DNA of 55,478 nucleotides from assembly GCA_025058225.1 (NCBI GenBank), contig JANXEE010000004.1, positions 1 to 55,478 of the forward strand, given 5' to 3'. The DNA comes from Candidatus Calditenuaceae archaeon (GTDB lineage: Archaea; Thermoproteota; Nitrososphaeria_A; Caldarchaeales; Calditenuaceae). Shown here piece by piece: positions 7,378 through 15,459 of this stretch. The translations under genes were made by a program, and so were the position numbers. Positions within the stretch are counted from its first letter, which is position 1; each line of letters opens with the position of its first letter. The notes beneath the pieces are model-generated. The model searched no databases. It worked only from the letters and a program-made list of their open reading frames with translations, and was not told where the DNA came from.

Positions 7378-8547
7378 ATGAGCTCCGACGAGCTGGAGCG
7401 CTACGACCGGCAGATGCGTATAGTTGGCTGGGACCAGGAACTCGTGATGCGGTCGACCGTGTTGATCGCCGGCGTCGGCGCGCTGGGCTGCGAGGTCGCC
7501 AAGAACCTAGCCCTAGCAGGCGTGGGCAGGTTGATACTGGTGGACAGGGACGTCGTCGAGCTGAGCAACCTTAACAGGCAGATGCTCTTCATCGAGGAGG
7601 ACATCGGTAAGCCCAAGGCCAACGTTGCCTCTGAGAGGTTGAAGTCGCTCAACCCACACGTGAAGGTGGAGCCCTATTACTCCGATCTCAGGGACCTGAG
7701 GGAGGAGGTCTTCGCCGGTGCGGACGTCCTCTGCTCCTGCCTCGACAGCTGGGGCATCAGGAGATGGTTGAATTCGGTTGCGGTCTCCATGTCGAAGCCG
7801 CTGGTGGACGGTGCGATGGAGGGCCTCGTGGGGAACGTCCAGGTGGTGCTGCCCTACAGGACCGCGTGTCTCGAGTGCCACAGCATGACGCTCATTCCGA
7901 AGGAAGAGAGGCTCGCCGAGTGTACGCTCCGCAAGAGGAGCCCTGAGGAGCTCAAGGGGGAGCTCGAGCAGCAGGGCATCCAGCTCTCCCTTGACCTAGT
8001 CCAGAGGTTGTTCTCCTACAACATCAAGACCATCTACGACATCAAGTACTCCAATCCCGCTGAGTTCAAAGACCCCGTGCTCAGTTCGTTGATCGAGTCC
8101 CTGAGAGAGAAGCTGAGACCCAAGATGCCGGCCCTTCAGAGCGTGTCATCGGTCGTGGCCGGCGTTGCGTCGACTGAGGTCCTCAAGCTGATTCACCGAG
8201 GCAGGGTGGGCAAGCCCCCGAGAGGTCTGCTGGTCTACGACGGCTCGTCCTGCAGGTTCACCCTTGTTCCCCTCCGAAGGGCAGAGGAGTGCATCGTCTG
8301 CGGTCAGGTCGAGGCCCCACCGGTCCTCGAGGTGGGACCCGAAGACACCGTGTCCAGAGTGCGGGAGGTCATCGCCGAAAGGTTCGGATTCCCTGACGCC
8401 GAGGTCCTCTTCGGTACCAGGGTCCTCCCGGACGGTGAGCGCCTGGCCGACGTCCTTCGTGATCGAGGAAGTGCCCTCGTCTACGTGGTCTCCTCCAGGC
8501 GCTTTTCCCCCCTGTCCCTTCAGCTCCGGGCAGCACAGTCATCGTGA
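7378..8547 (+). CDS. E1 ubiquitin-activating-like enzyme with C-terminal ubiquitin-like domain
   Basis: 389 residues, ATG 2 nt after the E2 stop. ThiF/MoeB/E1 adenylation fold: nucleotide loop GVGALG (32-37), Asp56 with VELSNLNRQ (Arg67) and DIGKPKA (Lys78, Lys80), and DxxDS-like CLDSW. Zinc cysteines are C164/C167 (CLEC) and C305/C308 (CIVC). Cys182 in AECTLR is the best candidate for the thioester cysteine, by comparison with UBA3-type enzymes. Residues about 316-373 form a ubiquitin-like fold (E1 UFD) that would dock the E2. One polypeptide therefore carries adenylation, thioester and E2-recruiting parts, more like a small eukaryotic E1 than MoeB. The last 15 residues look disordered. Confidence 0.94.
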   Translation: MSSDELERYDRQMRIVGWDQELVMRSTVLIAGVGALGCEVAKNLALAGVGRLILVDRDVVELSNLNRQMLFIEEDIGKPKANVASERLKSLNPHVKVEPYYSDLRDLREEVFAGADVLCSCLDSWGIRRWLNSVAVSMSKPLVDGAMEGLVGNVQVVLPYRTACLECHSMTLIPKEERLAECTLRKRSPEELKGELEQQGIQLSLDLVQRLFSYNIKTIYDIKYSNPAEFKDPVLSSLIESLREKLRPKMPALQSVSSVVAGVASTEVLKLIHRGRVGKPPRGLLVYDGSSCRFTLVPLRRAEECIVCGQVEAPPVLEVGPEDTVSRVREVIAERFGFPDAEVLFGTRVLPDGERLADVLRDRGSALVYVVSSRRFSPLSLQLRAAQSS

Positions 8548-8564
8548 TCGAAAGACCCATATTG

Positions 8565-8578
8565 CCCAGCCGGCTGGG
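8565..8578 (+). terminator. GC-rich palindrome between E1 and the coiled-coil gene
   Basis: cccagccggctggg is a perfect 14-base palindrome 17 nt after the E1 stop and 17 nt before the next ATG. There is no T-run, so whether it ends transcription, is a protein site, or is neutral cannot be decided. Confidence 0.3.
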
Positions 8579-8595
8579 GGCCAGAGGAGGAGCTC

Positions 8596-9156
8596 ATGGG
8601 TTATTCAGAGGAGGGTGACCGGTCGCAGGAGCTCGCTGAGCTGAAGGCCTGGCTTGAGAGGAGGATTCAGGAGCTGCAATCGGAGCTGGAGAGGTTGAGG
8701 GCGGTCGTGAGATACGTCGACGAGGCGCTTGCGAAATCAAGCTTCAAGAGGGCGGACGCGCTCGTAGCTAAAAGGGCGCCCGAGCAGTCGACTGCAGAGG
8801 AGCAGAGAGAGAGGCCCGCGTTGAGGACCGTCAGGAGCAGGTCGGGGAAGACGCTGGCCACCCTGACGTTCACCGCCGACGCGGCGAGGTTCGTCCTGAG
8901 CCCGGAACTACAGCTGATGAGGGACCACAAGCCATTTTCGTCGTTCCTGCTGAGAAAGGTGCTGGACGGCTTCGTCACACAGGACCAAGAGATGGTGAGC
9001 AAGGGCTACCTCGATCAGGACCAGGCCTTCTCGTACGAGGTGACCTACGAGGGCGATGTCGTAAGACAGATCGAAATCCGGAACTACAGGAACGAGGCCA
9101 GGCTTCGGGAGATCATCAGTGCTCTGAGGTGGACGCTGGAGACCGCACCGGTCTGA
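8596..9156 (+). CDS. Conserved archaeal coiled-coil protein of unknown function next to E1
   Basis: 186 residues. Residues about 8-45 are a heptad-rich coiled coil (ELKAWLERRIQELQSELERL and on), 55-80 a polar linker, and 83-186 a folded alpha/beta domain beginning RSRSGKTLATLTFTADAARF and ending RNYRNEARLREIISALRW. The C-terminal domain resembles a family I remember from thaumarchaeal genomes without an assigned function. Start ATG is preceded by ggaggagct, and a weak TATA-like catatt (8559-8564) gives it a possible own promoter. Its place directly behind E1, where Caldiarchaeum has a small RING protein, makes a link with the Ubl system worth testing, but it has no CxxC pairs and is not a RING protein. 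Confidence 0.7.
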   Translation: MGYSEEGDRSQELAELKAWLERRIQELQSELERLRAVVRYVDEALAKSSFKRADALVAKRAPEQSTAEEQRERPALRTVRSRSGKTLATLTFTADAARFVLSPELQLMRDHKPFSSFLLRKVLDGFVTQDQEMVSKGYLDQDQAFSYEVTYEGDVVRQIEIRNYRNEARLREIISALRWTLETAPV

Positions 9157-9157
9157 G

Positions 9158-10000
9158 CTACTCCTTCGGCTCGGCCCATCTGTCACCCACGGCTTCCCTG
9201 ACCGTCCTCCTCAGCTTGGCGCCCACGGTCCTCGAGACCTCCGTGATCTCCTCGAAGACTTCCACCGGCAACAGTCCGGGGGTGTTCTTCTGGATAGCGG
9301 CGAGCTCGTCGTCCGTGCCCCATCCCATCACCACCGAGGTCTCCAGGGCAGCCTCCTCCAGCGAGTTGGGGTCCACGATCACGCGCTCCCTCAGGACACC
9401 CACCGTGACGGCCGTTGGCAGCTTCACCACCGGAAGTGGGGCCCTCTCGCCCTCGACCTTCGAGAGGATGCCGTTCCTGACTTCGTACTTCTGGACCCTG
9501 GCCGTGGCGATGGCAGCGGTCGACGCGAGAACAGCGGGCGTGAAGTAGTTGCCGTCGTAGTCTAAGACGTAGACGTCCACGTACACCACCCCCACCTTCT
9601 GGCCCGGTATGAGGACCAGCCGGTCGAGCCTGAGGGCCTGCGACTCCCTCAAGCACCTGTCGACGAACCGGGAGAGCTCGATGGCCCTCTCGTCGGGAGG
9701 GCCGGGCTCGAAGGAGGCTGATGCCAAGGGGAGCAGCTCCGCGTTCACCGTGAGGTTCCCCTTGTCCGGTGTGTCGGGGTACGGTAAACCCAGATCGAAC
9801 TTGACGCCTGCGATGACCTTCGTCCCGCCCATCGAGACCATCGCCGAGCCCTCGGCCTTCTGAACCACATCGACCTCCACCTTCACAGGTCTGTGCTGGT
9901 TCGGGGCCCTTCCGTCTATCCTGCGGCCGCTGGAGATCAGCTCGTAGAGCTTCTGCTGGACTATCTGCGTCGGATAGGGCTTTTCGCCTAACCTGTACAA
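9158..10000 (-). CDS. rrp42: Exosome complex subunit Rrp42
   Basis: 280 residues from TTG 10000. RNase PH fold lacking the catalytic set; GRRIDGRAPNQHRPVKVEVD, then KAEGSAMVSMGGTKVIAGVKF, GNLTVNAELLPLAS and DRCLRESQALRLDRLVLIPG are typical of archaeal Rrp42. It alternates with Rrp41 in the hexameric ring and helps bind RNA. Stop and start are one base apart from rrp41 (TGA-T-TTG). A longer open frame to 10063 overlaps rrp41 and does not look like protein; the first 20 residues of that frame are rejected. The gene ends converge with the coiled-coil gene 1 nt away. Confidence 0.93.
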   Translation of the reverse strand: MYRLGEKPYPTQIVQQKLYELISSGRRIDGRAPNQHRPVKVEVDVVQKAEGSAMVSMGGTKVIAGVKFDLGLPYPDTPDKGNLTVNAELLPLASASFEPGPPDERAIELSRFVDRCLRESQALRLDRLVLIPGQKVGVVYVDVYVLDYDGNYFTPAVLASTAAIATARVQKYEVRNGILSKVEGERAPLPVVKLPTAVTVGVLRERVIVDPNSLEEAALETSVVMGWGTDDELAAIQKNTPGLLPVEVFEEITEVSRTVGAKLRRTVREAVGDRWAEPKE

Positions 10001-10001
10001 A

Positions 10002-10733
10002 TCACTCTGGCACCTCTCCGTAGGTGGCGAACCTCTTCTGAAGGGCCTTCTTCTGGAGGTCATAGAGCAGGTCGGTGCCCCTCTTCGCCAGCTGGAGTCC
10101 GGCCCTGAGCTCGTCCTTCGTCAGGCGACCGTTGAGCTGGAGCAGCACGATCGAGTTGAGGGAAGGAGCCATCGCTACTGGCAGGTCGGCCTCGCAGTGT
10201 TTGTCCTCGTCCTCGCTGAGGTCGAGAACCAGCGTCCCCGCGACCTTTCCGACCGCGACACCAGCACAGAGGTCGGCCATCGGTATGCCAGCGTCCGCTA
10301 GCGCAAGCGAGGCGGCCGTCAGGCCCGCGGTCCTCGTTCCGGCGTCGGCCTGAATCACCTCGACGAAGACGTCTATCACAGACCTCGGGTACTCCTCGAG
10401 GAAGACGACGCTCTCCAGGGCTTCCTTGATCACCTTCGAGAGCTCGTGCTCCCTCCTCGTCATCCCCGGCGACGTCCTCTCGGTGACGCTGAAGGAGGCC
10501 ATGTGGTACCTGCACTGGATGATCGCCCTGTGGGGCTGGGCCAGGTGCCTAGGGTGGGCCTCCCTCGGCCCGAAGACCGCAGCGTAAATCTTCGTCTTCC
10601 CCATCTGGATGTACGCGGAGCCCTCGGCGTTCTCAAGTACGCCTGCCTCCATGTGAACTGGTCTCATCTCGTCGGGCCGACGTCCGTCTATGCGGGTGCC
10701 GTCATCCCTGATCAACGCGAGCTCGCTGGTCAA
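10002..10733 (-). CDS. rrp41: Exosome complex catalytic subunit Rrp41
   Basis: 243 residues, TTG start overlapping the rrp4 stop (TTGA). RNase PH domain: [70 protein letters not shown] and [11 protein letters not shown], with the acidic residue before LPVAM being the catalytic aspartate of the phosphorolytic site. It degrades or tails RNA 3'-5' together with Rrp42. Middle gene of rrp4-rrp41-rrp42. Confidence 0.95.
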   Translation of the reverse strand: MTSELALIRDDGTRIDGRRPDEMRPVHMEAGVLENAEGSAYIQMGKTKIYAAVFGPREAHPRHLAQPHRAIIQCRYHMASFSVTERTSPGMTRREHELSKVIKEALESVVFLEEYPRSVIDVFVEVIQADAGTRTAGLTAASLALADAGIPMADLCAGVAVGKVAGTLVLDLSEDEDKHCEADLPVAMAPSLNSIVLLQLNGRLTKDELRAGLQLAKRGTDLLYDLQKKALQKRFATYGEVPE

Positions 10734-11407
10734 AGGGCGCTCACCTCCTCCCAGAGTTGTCTCCTGATCAGGCCGGTGACCTTCTCCTTCAATCCCTCCA
10801 GAGCGGGTTCACCCTCTACTAAGTTTATCGCAGCGACCGCGGCGTACTCCTTGACCGAAGACTGCCCCACGAGTGCGATGAGACCGTTGAGCCCGACGTA
10901 GAGCTTGCAGCCGGTCTCGCGTTCGATGGTCTCCTGTAGCTCCCTGTTTCGGACGATCAGTCTGGGTACCCTCGCCGGAGACATCCTCACCAGTATTCCC
11001 CTCTGGACCTTGACGACGTCCTTCCCCGATCGAAGCATCACGCCCTTGACGCCTGCGAACCCGACAGACGTGTAGACCACGTCGCCCACCATTAGGGCCT
11101 GCTTCACGCCGCCTCCCTTCTTCTGTTTGACCCGGAGTATCCCCAGAACTCCCCATCCCAGGTCGAGCTCGTAGTGGCTGGGCTTGACATCGATTACGAT
11201 CCCGACCACCCTGTCACCCTCCCGGGGCTTGTAGGGACCTTTCGCGGGGATCACGTCGATCCTCGGGCCTGCCAGACGGACCGTTCCGGAGACCGCGGAG
11301 TAGACCTTCCCTCCATGAACGTACGTGTGCCTCCCGGCCCTGTTGGCGTCGTCCGAGAGGGGCTGTCCAGGGACCACGAACTCCTTGTCGTTCACGAAAT
11401 CGGCCAA
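10730..11407 (-). CDS. rrp4: Exosome RNA-binding cap subunit Rrp4
   Basis: 225 residues, TTG start ([17 protein letters not shown]). N-terminal domain with VVPGQPL.., an S1 domain (residues about 60-135, [20 protein letters not shown]) and a KH domain ([31 protein letters not shown]). It forms the trimeric cap that feeds RNA to the Rrp41/42 ring. First gene of the operon, with a TATA-like ggattaatatc (minus strand, 11439-11448) upstream. Confidence 0.94.
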   Translation of the reverse strand: MADFVNDKEFVVPGQPLSDDANRAGRHTYVHGGKVYSAVSGTVRLAGPRIDVIPAKGPYKPREGDRVVGIVIDVKPSHYELDLGWGVLGILRVKQKKGGGVKQALMVGDVVYTSVGFAGVKGVMLRSGKDVVKVQRGILVRMSPARVPRLIVRNRELQETIERETGCKLYVGLNGLIALVGQSSVKEYAAVAAINLVEGEPALEGLKEKVTGLIRRQLWEEVSAL

Positions 11408-11438
11408 TCACTACACCTATCGTCCCCGTCCTCACTGA

Positions 11439-11448
11439 GATATTAATC
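11439..11448 (-). promoter_or_regulatory. TATA-like box of the exosome operon
   Basis: Minus-strand ggattaatatc lies about 36 nt before the rrp4 TTG; the remaining 110 nt to the MOSC gene stop show no gene. Confidence 0.45.
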
Positions 11449-11558
11449 CCTACCGAGCTGTGAAACGGTGAAATTGAACCTTCAAACCGTTCAGGTGAGG
11501 ATGAGGAGAGCGGGTATTTCTGACCGAGCGGGATGAAGTGGATACCCGATCTGACGGT

Positions 11559-12287
11559 TCACTCCATCAGTTCCACTCGATCTCCGACTGAGACTCTACC
11601 CGCCCTGACCACCGAGCACATAACGCCCAAGCTGCCTCCGTTGAGCTCGATGATGGACTTCAGGACCTCCGGCTCATTCGAGACGAACCGCTGAGGGAGC
11701 GTCGTCACCTCACATCGGGGGTTCCTCGCCTCGACCCTCAGGACGACACCATCTCCCAGGGCCAGCGTCTTGCCAACCCAGAGGTCTTCGCAGAAGTGCG
11801 GAGCCCCCTCGCCGACCACCAGGTAGAGGTTCGGCCTGAACCTCGCAATCGAGAAGTCGAGCTCCCTCCTCTTCTCTTTGAGGGCATCTACGCTGCTGGT
11901 CGTCAGCAGATGGACCGCCCTTCCCTTCGAGGCCCTCGACCGCATCAACCAGGGCACCTCTATGACCTCCACCTCCCTCTGCAGGAACTCCGACAGGCCC
12001 CCGTTGATCTTCTCCCCGGAGAGGCATGTCCCGTCCGGCAGCTCGACCTCGAGCTCGTCCTCCGGAAGCCCTGCGTTCAGCATGAGCAGCTTCGGTTCAG
12101 TCAGCGTCCTGCCCCATCCGTAGGTCTTCCCCTCAGGTTCGAGCATCAACCCGGAGGACCTGTCTCGGAGAGCGTAGACTCTGTCGCCCTCGACTCCGAT
12201 GTCCATCAACCGAGCTCCGACGAGCTCCTCACCTCCGCAACCCAGCAGCGGATAGCGCCGAATCGACGCCACCCTCCCCACTTCCAC
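11559..12287 (-). CDS. MOSC-domain protein (MOSC N-terminal beta-barrel plus MOSC)
   Basis: 242 residues from GTG 12287. VEVGRVASIRRYPLLG and GVEGDRVYALRD are the MOSC N-terminal barrel as in mARC/YcbX; the C-terminal MOSC part has DFSIARFRPNLYLV, FCEDLWVGKTLALGDGVVLRV and ARNPRCEVTTLPQ, where the cysteine in PRCEVTT is the conserved molybdenum-cofactor cysteine. Such proteins bind sulfurated Mo cofactor and reduce N-hydroxylated compounds or deliver sulfur; substrate unknown. The open frame runs on to 12605 but the extra part is not protein-like, and a TATA-like cgcttat (12311-12317) sits about 27 nt before GTG 12287, consistent with a leaderless message. Confidence 0.8.
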   Translation of the reverse strand: MEVGRVASIRRYPLLGCGGEELVGARLMDIGVEGDRVYALRDRSSGLMLEPEGKTYGWGRTLTEPKLLMLNAGLPEDELEVELPDGTCLSGEKINGGLSEFLQREVEVIEVPWLMRSRASKGRAVHLLTTSSVDALKEKRRELDFSIARFRPNLYLVVGEGAPHFCEDLWVGKTLALGDGVVLRVEARNPRCEVTTLPQRFVSNEPEVLKSIIELNGGSLGVMCSVVRAGRVSVGDRVELME

Positions 12288-12651
12288 GGCACGACAACGT
12301 CCGTCAACGGATAAGCGTTCCCTTCGATCGAACGGATCACTGCGCGCTGATCCAGTACGTTCCCGTCGCGGTGATGGGGGTGGACCGCCTCTGCAGAAAC
12401 CGGCACGGGTTCGCAGGTGGCGCTTCGACGTGCATCGAGTGAACGAATGGCTCCGCCCTGGGCTTTCACCCGCCGTCGGCCCCTCTCCCATCGTCCCTGT
12501 GGTCCGGTGACCGGTCAGACCCTTCCGCACCCCATCAGATCGGTGTGACGTACACGTACCTGCGACCGGTGCGGATGCTCGGTTAACGTGAACCCGTGGA
12601 ATCACAGTCAGCCGTATTTTTCTGTTTCTTGGTCATACCTAATAACGGACC
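12288..12651. other. Divergent intergenic region, MOSC gene / gap
   Basis: About 360 bp between two divergent starts. It holds a TATA-like element at each end (12311-12317 minus; 12652-12665 plus). The middle is GC-rich with no stop codons in one minus frame, but I see no start, domain or tRNA/ncRNA pattern in it. Confidence 0.4.
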
Positions 12652-12665
12652 AAATACTCATATTA
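12652..12665 (+). promoter_or_regulatory. TATA-like region of gap
   Basis: aaatactcatatta ends about 21 nt before GTG 12686, supporting a leaderless start for the dehydrogenase. Confidence 0.4.
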
Positions 12666-12685
12666 CAAGCCGCGTTTGGAACTCC

Positions 12686-13723
12686 GTGGCGACCGTTAAG
12701 GTAGGAATAAACGGCATGGGCCGGATCGGGAGGCTCTTTCTCCGTGCTGCACTCAAGGACCCGCTGTATGGAAAGGCCTTCGAGGTCGTCGCCTTCAACG
12801 ACATAGCAGACGCCAAGACGACCGCGCACCTGATCAAGTACGACTCTGTTCACGGGAGGCTGGCCGAGGAGGTGAAGTCCACCGAGACTGGGGGGATAAG
12901 GATCGGAGACAGGGAGTTCGCGTTCTTCAACGCCTCGAAGCCCTCCGAGATCCCCTGGGACAAGGTCGGCGTCGACGTCGTTGTTGAGTCGACCGGCGTC
13001 TTCACGAAAAGGAAGGACGCTGCAGCCCACCTCGAACGAGGGGTGAAGAAGGTCATCATTTCAGCACCGTCGAGCGACGCGGACGTAACGATAGTCCCCG
13101 GAGTGAACGACAGAGCCCTCGACCCGTCGAAGCACGTGGTGATCTCGGGAGCATCGTGCACGACCAACTGCCTTGCGCCGATGGTGAAGGTTCTCCTCGA
13201 CAACTTCGGGTTGGTGAAGGGCTACATGACCACGATACACGCGTACACGAACGACCAGCGGGTTCTCGACCTGTACCACAAGGACCTGAGGAGGGCTAGG
13301 GCTGCTGCGCTCTCCATCATTCCGACGACGACCGGTGCCGCTTCAGCCCTCCATCTGGTAATACCTGAGGTGAAGGGGAAGCTCCACGGGATCGCGATGA
13401 GGGTCCCCGTCCCCAACGGCTCGGTCACAGACCTGTCGGCCGTACTCGAGAGACCCGTCACGGTCGAAGAAGTTAACGCCACCTTCAGGGAGGAGGCGAT
13501 GGGCAGGCTGAAGGGGATTTTGGAGTACACGGAGGACCCGATAGTCTCGGTCGACATCATAGGCAACCAGCACTCCTGTATATTCGACGCCACCCAGACG
13601 CTCGTCCTCGGTGACAGGAGCGATTTCGTCAAGGTCTTCGGGTGGTACGACAACGAATGGGGGTACAGCAACAGACTCGTCGACCTCGTCCTGATGGTGT
13701 CGGGCCGCGGCAGGGCCAGGTGA
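12686..13723 (+). CDS. gap: Glyceraldehyde-3-phosphate dehydrogenase, class I (bacterial type)
   Basis: 345 residues from GTG 12686. Rossmann start KVGINGMGRIGRLFLRAAL, FNDIADAKTTAHLIKYDS, ESTGVFTKRKDAAAHL, catalytic Cys in SGASCTTNCLAPMVK, the HAYTNDQRVLDLYHKDLRR loop, and the C-terminal WYDNEWGYSNRLVDL. These are signatures of class I GapA/GapB; most thermophilic archaea use the unrelated-looking class II enzyme, so this copy was probably acquired from bacteria. It oxidises glyceraldehyde 3-phosphate to 1,3-bisphosphoglycerate with NAD(P)+ or runs in reverse in gluconeogenesis. PGK follows on the same strand 210 nt later, the next step of the pathway. Confidence 0.96.
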   Translation: MATVKVGINGMGRIGRLFLRAALKDPLYGKAFEVVAFNDIADAKTTAHLIKYDSVHGRLAEEVKSTETGGIRIGDREFAFFNASKPSEIPWDKVGVDVVVESTGVFTKRKDAAAHLERGVKKVIISAPSSDADVTIVPGVNDRALDPSKHVVISGASCTTNCLAPMVKVLLDNFGLVKGYMTTIHAYTNDQRVLDLYHKDLRRARAAALSIIPTTTGAASALHLVIPEVKGKLHGIAMRVPVPNGSVTDLSAVLERPVTVEEVNATFREEAMGRLKGILEYTEDPIVSVDIIGNQHSCIFDATQTLVLGDRSDFVKVFGWYDNEWGYSNRLVDLVLMVSGRGRAR

Positions 13724-13891
13724 AATCCATTCGAGACCGTCAAACGTCACGAAGTGACCGGTCAGCGCATAGCGACACCCTACCCTAAGACTGAAGGTGT
13801 TCAGGCTCGCGTCACCCCGGAACGACTTCTCCTTTAGGGCATCTCTTCCTCCTGTACACATCGAGCTCGTCTCACTCACCGATAGTCTAAC

Positions 13892-13898
13892 GTTTATT
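13892..13898 (+). promoter_or_regulatory. TATA-like box of pgk
   Basis: gtttatt, about 39 nt before ATG 13934; a gaggggg stretch at 13922-13928 could serve as ribosome binding site, so pgk seems to have its own promoter and a short leader. Confidence 0.4.
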
Positions 13899-13933
13899 TC
13901 CCGCGTAAAGGATATGTAATTGAGGGGGTGTTT

Positions 13934-15160
13934 ATGTCATCCCATCTTGAGATCTTAACGATAGATGACTTCGATCTAACGGGAAAGACGGTCTTCGTGA
14001 GGGCCGACATGAACAGCGCCATCGACCCGAAGAGCGGGAAGCTGCTTGACCGCTCGAGGATCTCGGAGGCCGCGATCACGGTCAGGGAGCTCTCGAAGTC
14101 CAAAGTGGTCGTCGGGTCGCATCAAGGAAGAGTCGGCGGCTACGATTACGTCTCGCTTCACGGGCACGCCAAGGCGCTCGAGGAGTACGTGGGGAGGAAG
14201 GTGAAGTTCGTCGAGGACGTCATAGGAAGGGCCGCGATAGAAGAGATCAGGTCTCTCAGGGACGGTGACGTGCTGCTCCTCGACAACCTGCGGCTGGCAG
14301 CGGAGGAGAACTTCGAGTTCACCATCGAGGCCGCGGGCAACACCCACTTGGTCAGGAGGCTCTCCTCGGTGGTCGACTACTGCGTCCTCGATTCCTTCCC
14401 CACCGCCCACAGGGCCCATCCTTCGATCGTGGGCTTCGCAAAGGTGAGGCCGACGCTCGCGGGCAGGCTCGTCGTCAAGGAGCTGAAGGCCCTCAGGAAC
14501 GTCCAGCAGGTCATGAAGGCTCCCTTCGTGACGGTGCTCGGAGGCGCGAAGATCAGCGACAGGCTCGAGGCAATGGAGGCCCTCATAGAGGGCGGCAAAG
14601 CTGACAAAATACTCCTGACCGGTCTGATCGCGCTGGTCTTCCTCAGGTCCGTGGGAAAGATCAAGAGGCCCATCAACATCAAGGACGAAGAGCGGTTGAT
14701 CGAGAAGGCCGGCAGCATCTACTCCAAGTACTACGATCGCATCGAGCTGCCAGAGGACCTCGCGATCCTCTCCGGCGACAGTAGGGTCGAGCTCCCCGTC
14801 GAGGGGGTAGAGGACCCGAGTCTGGTCAGGGACATAGGCACCAACACCGTGCGGAAGTACGTGAAGGTGATCAAGAGCGCCGGCACGGTCTTCGCCAGCG
14901 GCCCTCCGGGCGTCTTCGAGGACGACCGGTTCTCCTTCGGGACCAATGAAATACTTCAGGCGGTCGCCAGCTCCCTCGGCGTCACGATCGTCAGCGGCGG
15001 GCACCTCAGCGCGGCCCTTCAGAAGCTCAACATCAAGGACTGGATAGACTACGTCAGCACCGCCGGAGGTGCGCTGGTCATGTACCTGGCCGGGAAGAGG
15101 TTACCGATGTTCGAGGCCCTGAGGTCTTCCTCCGAGCTGTGGAGGAGTAAGGCGGCATAG
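13934..15160 (+). CDS. pgk: Phosphoglycerate kinase
   Basis: 408 residues. TGKTVFVRADMNSAIDP holds the substrate-binding R-x-D-x-N; GSHQGRVGGYDYVSL is the archaeal form of the SHLGRP loop; LLLDNLRLAAEEN corresponds to the LLENLRF motif; the nucleotide domain has LGGAKISDRLEAMEAL and the glycine-rich FASGPPGVFEDDRF, then VSGGHLSAAL and STAGGALVMYLAGKRLP. Transfers phosphate between 1,3-bisphosphoglycerate and ADP. ATG 13934 is chosen over GTG 13928 because of the G-rich stretch just upstream. Archaeal in type, in contrast to the neighbouring bacterial-type GAPDH. Confidence 0.95.
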   Translation: MSSHLEILTIDDFDLTGKTVFVRADMNSAIDPKSGKLLDRSRISEAAITVRELSKSKVVVGSHQGRVGGYDYVSLHGHAKALEEYVGRKVKFVEDVIGRAAIEEIRSLRDGDVLLLDNLRLAAEENFEFTIEAAGNTHLVRRLSSVVDYCVLDSFPTAHRAHPSIVGFAKVRPTLAGRLVVKELKALRNVQQVMKAPFVTVLGGAKISDRLEAMEALIEGGKADKILLTGLIALVFLRSVGKIKRPINIKDEERLIEKAGSIYSKYYDRIELPEDLAILSGDSRVELPVEGVEDPSLVRDIGTNTVRKYVKVIKSAGTVFASGPPGVFEDDRFSFGTNEILQAVASSLGVTIVSGGHLSAALQKLNIKDWIDYVSTAGGALVMYLAGKRLPMFEALRSSSELWRSKAA

Positions 15161-15459
15161 TGGTCTCCGTCGACGCGTACGGTGCTTTCGGGCTGAGGGC
15201 ACGGACCCGGTCAGTACGGTAATCTGGAGGACCTAGGAGCGACCTCTACGAGGTGGCGATCTGGCGCGACTCGATAAGCTTCTCCCGAGACGAGGTGATG
15301 CCTTGCTGTCAATCCACCGAGAGGTGCAGTGGCCCCGAGAACGTCGACACCGATGGGGACGCACCAGCTCGTGCCGTGTAGTCCTCGGAATCACGTGTGA
15401 GGCTATTCGCGTTTAGGTTCAGTTGGTCTGCGACGGGGGCCGAACGGCGTCGTTATGGC
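15161..15459. other. Empty intergenic region between convergent pgk and isopentenyl phosphate kinase genes
   Basis: About 300 bp. No reading frame with a recognisable domain, no tRNA or CRISPR pattern, and no clear terminator was seen. Both flanking genes point into it. Confidence 0.4.

Noticed and set aside
6525-9156. Hidden Rpn11/JAMM or RING gene near the Ubl operon
   Set aside because: I looked on both strands for a JAMM His-x-His...Asp pattern and for paired CxxC motifs outside E1 and found none.
12288-12605. N-terminal extension of the MOSC protein
   Set aside because: About 106 extra residues rich in Arg/Gly/Ser without domain, located upstream of a TATA-like element; more likely an open frame by GC bias.
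13976-15004. Minus-strand frame of 342 residues
   Set aside because: Antisense of pgk, with no recognisable motif.
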